64,000 nucleotides of DNA, taken from positions 124,001-188,000 of the forward strand of contig DIYJ01000018.1 of the NCBI GenBank assembly GCA_002428995.1, written 5' to 3'. Shown here in pieces: positions 60,328-64,000 of this stretch (the stretch's first letter is position 1; every line of letters starts with the position of its first letter). Below the pieces are notes generated by a model that was not told the DNA's origin, did no database searches, and saw nothing but the letters and a program-made list of their open reading frames with translations. The position numbers were made by a program, and so were the translations under genes. The DNA comes from Flavobacteriales bacterium UBA6057. GTDB taxonomy: Bacteria; Bacteroidota; Bacteroidia; Flavobacteriales_G; Salibacteraceae.

Positions 60328-60642
60328 ATGTGACTGACTGGTGTTTGTGGTAGGATACGCATGCCTGCCTCGCGGGGCCGGGCTGATCTCAGGTAGGTTA
60401 TCGAATCATTAATGGTGGACGAAGATAAGCGCTAAGTGATAGGCGCAGGGAAGTGGTTTTGCTTGCTTCGGTTCTTTCGAATGGGATGTGAGTGTGTTGA
60501 AGGCCAGGGCTGCATTCGTTTACCTCACTTCCATCTGCATCAGGACTACCGGAGCAAGGAGTGCTGATAGTTCGTGCTTTGGCCTTTGCCGAAGAAAAGC
60601 TTGGAACTGTTCATCTATTCATCGAAAGGTTATTTTTGACTC
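60328..60642. other. Intergenic region with promoter of the zinc-ribbon gene
   Basis: 315 bases without a credible gene. Near its end an exact TATTTTTG box (60631-60638, plus strand) ends only 4 bases before the ATG at 60643, so the transcript is probably leaderless. The rest holds GC-rich patches without stable hairpins. Confidence 0.45.
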
Positions 60643-61008
60643 ATGCCCAGTGTTCAACGGACCTGCCTCGAATGCGATGAAAAGCTTTTGGGAAGGGCGG
60701 ATAAAAAGTTCTGTTCTGATCAGTGCAGGAATGCCTATAACAATCGGAACAACTCCGATGCTAACAACCTCGTTCGCAACATCAACAATGCATTGCGGAA
60801 GAATCGGAGGATATTGGTCGAGGCTTGCCCTGAGGAGAAGACCAAAACCACCCGTGACCGGCTCCTGCAAAAGGGATTCAGCTTCAAGTACTTCACAAAT
60901 ACCTACGAGACGAAGGCTGGAATTGTGTACCATTTCTGCTATGAAATGGGCTATCTGCCGCTCGATAATGATGAAGTGCTCATTGTGAAGCGCGAAAAAA
61001 AAGAGTGA
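60643..61008 (+). CDS. Small zinc-ribbon protein of unknown function
   Basis: 121 residues. The N terminus has a four-cysteine zinc ribbon, CLECDEKLLGRADKKFCSDQC, with a following 'RNAYNNRNN' helix; the C-terminal part is basic and mixed alpha/beta ('GFSFKYFTNTYETKAGIVYHF'). Such proteins are conserved hypotheticals in Bacteroidota, possibly nucleic-acid binding. Convergent with the dihaem peroxidase gene. Confidence 0.7.
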   Translation: MPSVQRTCLECDEKLLGRADKKFCSDQCRNAYNNRNNSDANNLVRNINNALRKNRRILVEACPEEKTKTTRDRLLQKGFSFKYFTNTYETKAGIVYHFCYEMGYLPLDNDEVLIVKREKKE

Positions 61009-61053
61009 CCATTGCTGGCCACTCTCCTATCAATAAAGCAAAGGTGTGGTTGA

Positions 61054-62454
61054 TCAGTTCTTGAGAATGCGCTTTGTGCTTGCTTCTCCTGTGTTGTTAT
61101 CCAATACTCGAACCAGGTAAACTCCTGATTGCAAATCACTGAGATCCACGTTTGTGGTTTGCAGGGTCTGAATGGTGCTAACATGTGAACCGTTGATGCT
61201 GTAGAGCTCGATTTGGTAGTTGCCACCAGAGAGTTGGATCGTCAGTGGGCCATTAGTTGGATTGGGAAACATGCTCACTTCTGATACAGTGCTCACTTCT
61301 TCGATTTCCAGTGGATCGTTCAGCAATGTGAGGTTTCCAGCGTCATCAAATGGTTCAGACCACTTTTCATTGGTGTAGATGTCACTTCCGGTTAAGGTGT
61401 GCAAAAAGGCAACCAATGCATCCTTTTCAGCTTGGGTGAGTTGAAGGTTTTGTGGTCCGCCACCACCGCCACCGCCACCGGCCAATCTGTTATCCAGGTT
61501 GGTGTTTCCGTTTACTACTGTGATCTGATCATAGTGATCGATCACCTGCTCCAGGCTGGTGAACTCGCCATTGTGCATGAGTGGTCCGTTCAGGTTGCCG
61601 TTGGGATCAACGAGGTCTCGCAGCGATGGAGCCCGGGTATTCGTAATGTCAATGGATGACGGGTCTCCTGCTACACCTACAACACCATTGTTGCCACTGT
61701 TGGGGTCAATGTCAAATTCAGGCGCTCTGTGGCATCCCTGACAACCTGCGCCACCAGCGGGAGGAGGTGCCAGATATAGCTCCTTACCATCGTTTTCTTC
61801 AGCACTGAAGTTGGGGAAGTCCTGGTTAATGTTGTTCACTTGCGCCAGGCCTTCATCAAACTTTGAATCAAATGATTGGATGCTTCTTACAAATTGTGCA
61901 AGTGCCGATTGCATGCGCGCTTCGGTGATTTGTGCATCTCCAAATACCAAGGTGAAGAGCGATTGATAATAATCGATGTCTTCAAGTTTACGGATCAATG
62001 AATCAAGGTCAGGATCTCCATCCGATCCACTAAATCCCATCTCTACATGGTCCTGAATGGGTTGTGTGGTTTGTGCTTCCAATGTGGCCGCACGTTCGTC
62101 CCAGAAGAAACCTTCTTCATCTGCAAATCGAGAATTGACCAATCGCATGGAGTGTCTTCCGGTAAGTCCCTGATTCAGACCTATACTCTGCGTTTCTGTA
62201 TCTCCAAATGCAAACTCCTGTTGATGGCAGCTTGCGCAGGCAATGGTGTTGTTGGCAGAGAGGTTTTTGTCATAAAACAATACGCGTCCCAGTGTGGCAC
62301 CCTCATCGGTGATGCTGTTGTTGTTAGGGGTATTGTCCTTGGTAATGTAATTCGGGACGGTCTGGTTAGCATAGTTAGGAAGGTCGTTGAAGTCGATCGT
62401 TGCTGCAATCAATAGTATCATTGGCAGCAGAAGCAACAGGTTTGGCTTTTTCAT
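61054..62454 (-). CDS. Dihaem cytochrome c peroxidase-like protein with T9SS type A tail
   Basis: 466 residues from ATG 62454 (a TTG at 62466 is in frame). Signal-like N terminus, then two haem c sites: CASCH (73-77) and CQGCH (238-242), within the MauG/CCP fold ('GRVLFYDKNLSANNTIACASC', 'GPLMHNGEFTSLEQVIDHY'). After a Gly8 run (about residue 335) and a linker, residues ~385-466 are a sorting tail ('SMFPNPTNGPLTIQL', 'LQSGVYLVRVL'). Probably a secreted or surface redox enzyme rather than a purely periplasmic one. Confidence 0.9.
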   Translation of the reverse strand: MKKPNLLLLLPMILLIAATIDFNDLPNYANQTVPNYITKDNTPNNNSITDEGATLGRVLFYDKNLSANNTIACASCHQQEFAFGDTETQSIGLNQGLTGRHSMRLVNSRFADEEGFFWDERAATLEAQTTQPIQDHVEMGFSGSDGDPDLDSLIRKLEDIDYYQSLFTLVFGDAQITEARMQSALAQFVRSIQSFDSKFDEGLAQVNNINQDFPNFSAEENDGKELYLAPPPAGGAGCQGCHRAPEFDIDPNSGNNGVVGVAGDPSSIDITNTRAPSLRDLVDPNGNLNGPLMHNGEFTSLEQVIDHYDQITVVNGNTNLDNRLAGGGGGGGGPQNLQLTQAEKDALVAFLHTLTGSDIYTNEKWSEPFDDAGNLTLLNDPLEIEEVSTVSEVSMFPNPTNGPLTIQLSGGNYQIELYSINGSHVSTIQTLQTTNVDLSDLQSGVYLVRVLDNNTGEASTKRILKN

Positions 62455-62566
62455 AGAGCTGGTCAATTAAATAGAGTGGATATACAGTAAGACGACCTCT
62501 GAATTGAAATCCTTCGCAGCCCTCCTTTTTTTAATTCAACAAATTCTGACCGCTTGATGTAAGGAA

Positions 62567-62597
62567 ATAAAAAAAGTGGCGTCTGTGCGCCACTTTC
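62567..62597 (-). terminator. Rho-independent terminator
   Basis: On the minus strand AAAGTGGCG and CGCCACTTT form a 9 bp stem with a 6-base loop and end in seven T residues. It lies 113 bases upstream of the peroxidase ATG and 433 bases after the histidine-kinase stop, so the RNA it ends is not obvious. Confidence 0.85.
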
Positions 62598-63029
62598 GGG
62601 ATTAGGGGTTGGGGGCTTCCCCGGAGGTTTTCAGGTAGAGCTTGGGTTACATTTTTAGCTTCTAAGCTTTCTTGCGGGTGCTGTTCCTGATTTGATCTGA
62701 GGGTGAATGTAGTGTAGCGGTTAGTATTTGAACGCTAACTCTTTGTAAAACGCCCTTTTGGGTTTGCAAACTGCACGCGTGAGCAAACAAAAAGCACTTT
62801 CGAGTTCATAATCGGGCTTGTTTCGAGGTGAAAAAGCCGTGTTTCAGCAAGGATTCTGGAGGTGGTAAAGCCTGAAAACGCACGTTTGCGCTTGTTTCAT
62901 GGCGTTGGGATACAGAAATGAAGGGTATTATCCGAAGAAATTAGAAGCCGATGAATGGCACAAGTCTTTAGACGTGTCTTTTTTGGCTAAGTAATAAGTT
63001 ATAATAGTCACTACGCATCGAGTTGTCCA
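62598..63029 (-). other. 432-base region between the histidine-kinase stop and a terminator
   Basis: No sizable gene. Only tiny minus-strand ORFs are seen, such as a 20-codon ORF whose ATG overlaps the kinase stop (TAATGG) and an 18-codon ORF (MKQAQTCVFRLYHLQNPC) near 62898. As a strong terminator closes the region, it may be a long 3' UTR or a small RNA. I cannot tell which. Confidence 0.35.
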
Positions 63030-64000
63030 TTAGGGCTTGCGGGCAGGTAGCAATATGGTGACAGCTGTGCCCACACCGTCTTTACTTTCAAATTCTATAC
63101 TTCCCGAGTTGCGCTCAACGGTTTGCAGCAGCAGAGATACTCCCATTCCCGAACCTAGCTCACCATCCGTTCCTTCTGTGGATCCAAGCTGTCCGAGCTT
63201 GATGTTCTCCAATTCATCAGGACTCATGCCGGCACCATTGTCTTCAATGTGAATTTCAGCGTGATCTCCCTTTCTGTCATAGCGAATCCATACACTGCCT
63301 TCCTCTGCGGTGAACTTGAGTGCATTGTTCACCACGTTGCGGATGATGACACCGAGATCGCCATCATAAACGTAGGCCTCCAGATTATCCGGGCCTTTCA
63401 CTTCCAGGTTGATCTGCTTTGCACTGGCCATGAGTTGATAAAGCTGAAGCGTTTGCTTTACAGTAACACTCACATTCACCAGGTTTTGCTCGTTGGATTG
63501 TTCCACACCCTGTGAGCCGGCCCAAGCGACCAATCCATCCAGATTCATCAAGGTGTTTTCAAGGTTTGCTTTGCCGTGTACGATCACCTCTTCCAGTTCC
63601 TTCTGTTCCAGCTTCTGTTCGATGATCACTTCGAACAGGTTGATCAGCGAAGAGATGGGCGAGCGCAAATCGTGACCAACCACCGACAGTGTTTTTCCCT
63701 GAACGTGAATGAGATCTTTCAAGTGCTTATTCCTCTCTGAGAGCTCGGCCAGTAGCTTCTTGCGACTTGTGAATCCACGGTAGAGGATCACCACCACAAG
63801 CATGGCAGACAGCAAGGCAATGGCAAGGGAAATGATGAACAGCTTATTCGCTTGCTCTCGGGCTTCTAGTTGCCCCTGTATGCGCTGAGTGTTTTCCAGG
63901 TCCTGCTTGTAGCGCTCTGTTTGCTCATCCACTCGGTAGGCGAGCATCCTCGATTGGATCTCGTTATTGTAGAGGCTGTCCTGTAGCTGCACCACTTTGT
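63030..64000 (-). CDS. Sensor histidine kinase, C-terminal part (cut by window end)
   Basis: The frame is open to the window edge. Visible from its N-terminal side: a coiled coil-like stretch, one membrane helix (LFIISLAIALLSAMLVVVIL), a HisKA domain with the phospho-acceptor His in SVVGHDLRSPISSL, and a HATPase_c domain with N box NVVNNALKF, G1 DNGAGMS and G2 GSGMGVSL. Many Bacteroidota relatives have TPR repeats before the helix; that part is outside the window. Confidence 0.88.
   Translation of the reverse strand, partial: KVVQLQDSLYNNEIQSRMLAYRVDEQTERYKQDLENTQRIQGQLEAREQANKLFIISLAIALLSAMLVVVILYRGFTSRKKLLAELSERNKHLKDLIHVQGKTLSVVGHDLRSPISSLINLFEVIIEQKLEQKELEEVIVHGKANLENTLMNLDGLVAWAGSQGVEQSNEQNLVNVSVTVKQTLQLYQLMASAKQINLEVKGPDNLEAYVYDGDLGVIIRNVVNNALKFTAEEGSVWIRYDRKGDHAEIHIEDNGAGMSPDELENIKLGQLGSTEGTDGELGSGMGVSLLLQTVERNSGSIEFESKDGVGTAVTILLPARKP

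Noticed and set aside
61468..61486. CCACCACCGCC-type microsatellite
   Set aside because: It encodes the Gly8 linker of the dihaem peroxidase; a simple in-frame codon repeat.
1..64000. tRNA, rRNA, CRISPR arrays, insertion sequences, origin of replication
   Set aside because: Searched by eye on both strands. No clover-leaf with CCA-type end, no spaced repeats, no transposase motif and no DnaA-box cluster were seen.

Overview
This 64 kb window comes from a member of the Bacteroidota, most likely a free-living marine or aquatic Flavobacteriales (Cryomorphaceae/Schleiferiaceae-like). The evidence is several secreted proteins with type IX secretion (T9SS) C-terminal tails of both type A and type B (CHU_C), many PKD, CARDB and P-domain adhesin modules, a THX-type small ribosomal protein, a split two-gene transketolase, DUF4468 and DUF2452 proteins, and repeated Bacteroidota -7 promoter boxes (TAnnTTTG) close upstream of start codons. 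Genes are dense, often overlap by 1-4 bases, and most are housekeeping or envelope genes. I saw no tRNA, rRNA, CRISPR array, insertion sequence or prophage.

Layout: 1-6.6 kb holds an envelope cluster: a LolA-like protein, a YidD-like protein and two overlapping TPR/membrane proteins on the minus strand, three small TM2-like paralogues (one cut by the window edge), a lipoprotein and a small four-helix membrane protein. 6.6-10.0 kb holds a TMTC-like membrane protein with TPRs, a periplasmic rhodanese and xerD. 10.0-14.1 kb is an AT-richer accessory block between the core genes xerD and aroQ: PhzF-like, membrane proteins, a NAD(P)-binding/membrane fusion, a Crp/Fnr regulator and a broken ORF. 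It is punctuated by a ~110 bp direct repeat of the aroQ promoter/start region and by three copies of a short ACGAA-containing motif. 14.1-17 kb holds aroQ, a DUF58 protein and an MFS exporter whose leader encodes a 28-residue peptide and mutually exclusive hairpins ending in a terminator. I regard this leader as the most interesting element of the window.

17.3-26.5 kb carries a T9SS type A CARDB protein, the two transketolase halves separated by a VWA-protein gene, and a T9SS type B P-domain protein. 26.6-34.2 kb carries ychF, a ferredoxin, dapA with hypothetical neighbours, a lipoprotein MsrB, a PKD T9SS protein and an M28 peptidase. 34.2-45.9 kb carries a giant PKD/CHU_C protein, DUF2452, a TPR/PD40 protein, and a tightly packed run of Crp/Fnr, a CxxC thioredoxin-fold protein, DUF4468, nnr (NAD(P)HX repair), rhomboid and a class IV aminotransferase, followed by YqgE/AlgH and pdxH. 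45.9-51.7 kb carries THX, HU, a cupin, rocD, lipA, a bestrophin and an alpha/beta hydrolase with a DUF962 protein. 51.8-57.6 kb carries a T9SS metalloprotease, YigZ/IMPACT, an EamA transporter, ribD, divergent prmC, and ssb. 57.9-64 kb carries a GNAT acetyltransferase, an SLC13 permease, a zinc-ribbon protein, a T9SS-tailed dihaem peroxidase and the 3' part of a sensor histidine kinase.

Functional names come from motif recognition by eye, with no database search. Start codons were chosen by weighing ATG against GTG/TTG, signal peptides and overlap with neighbours.
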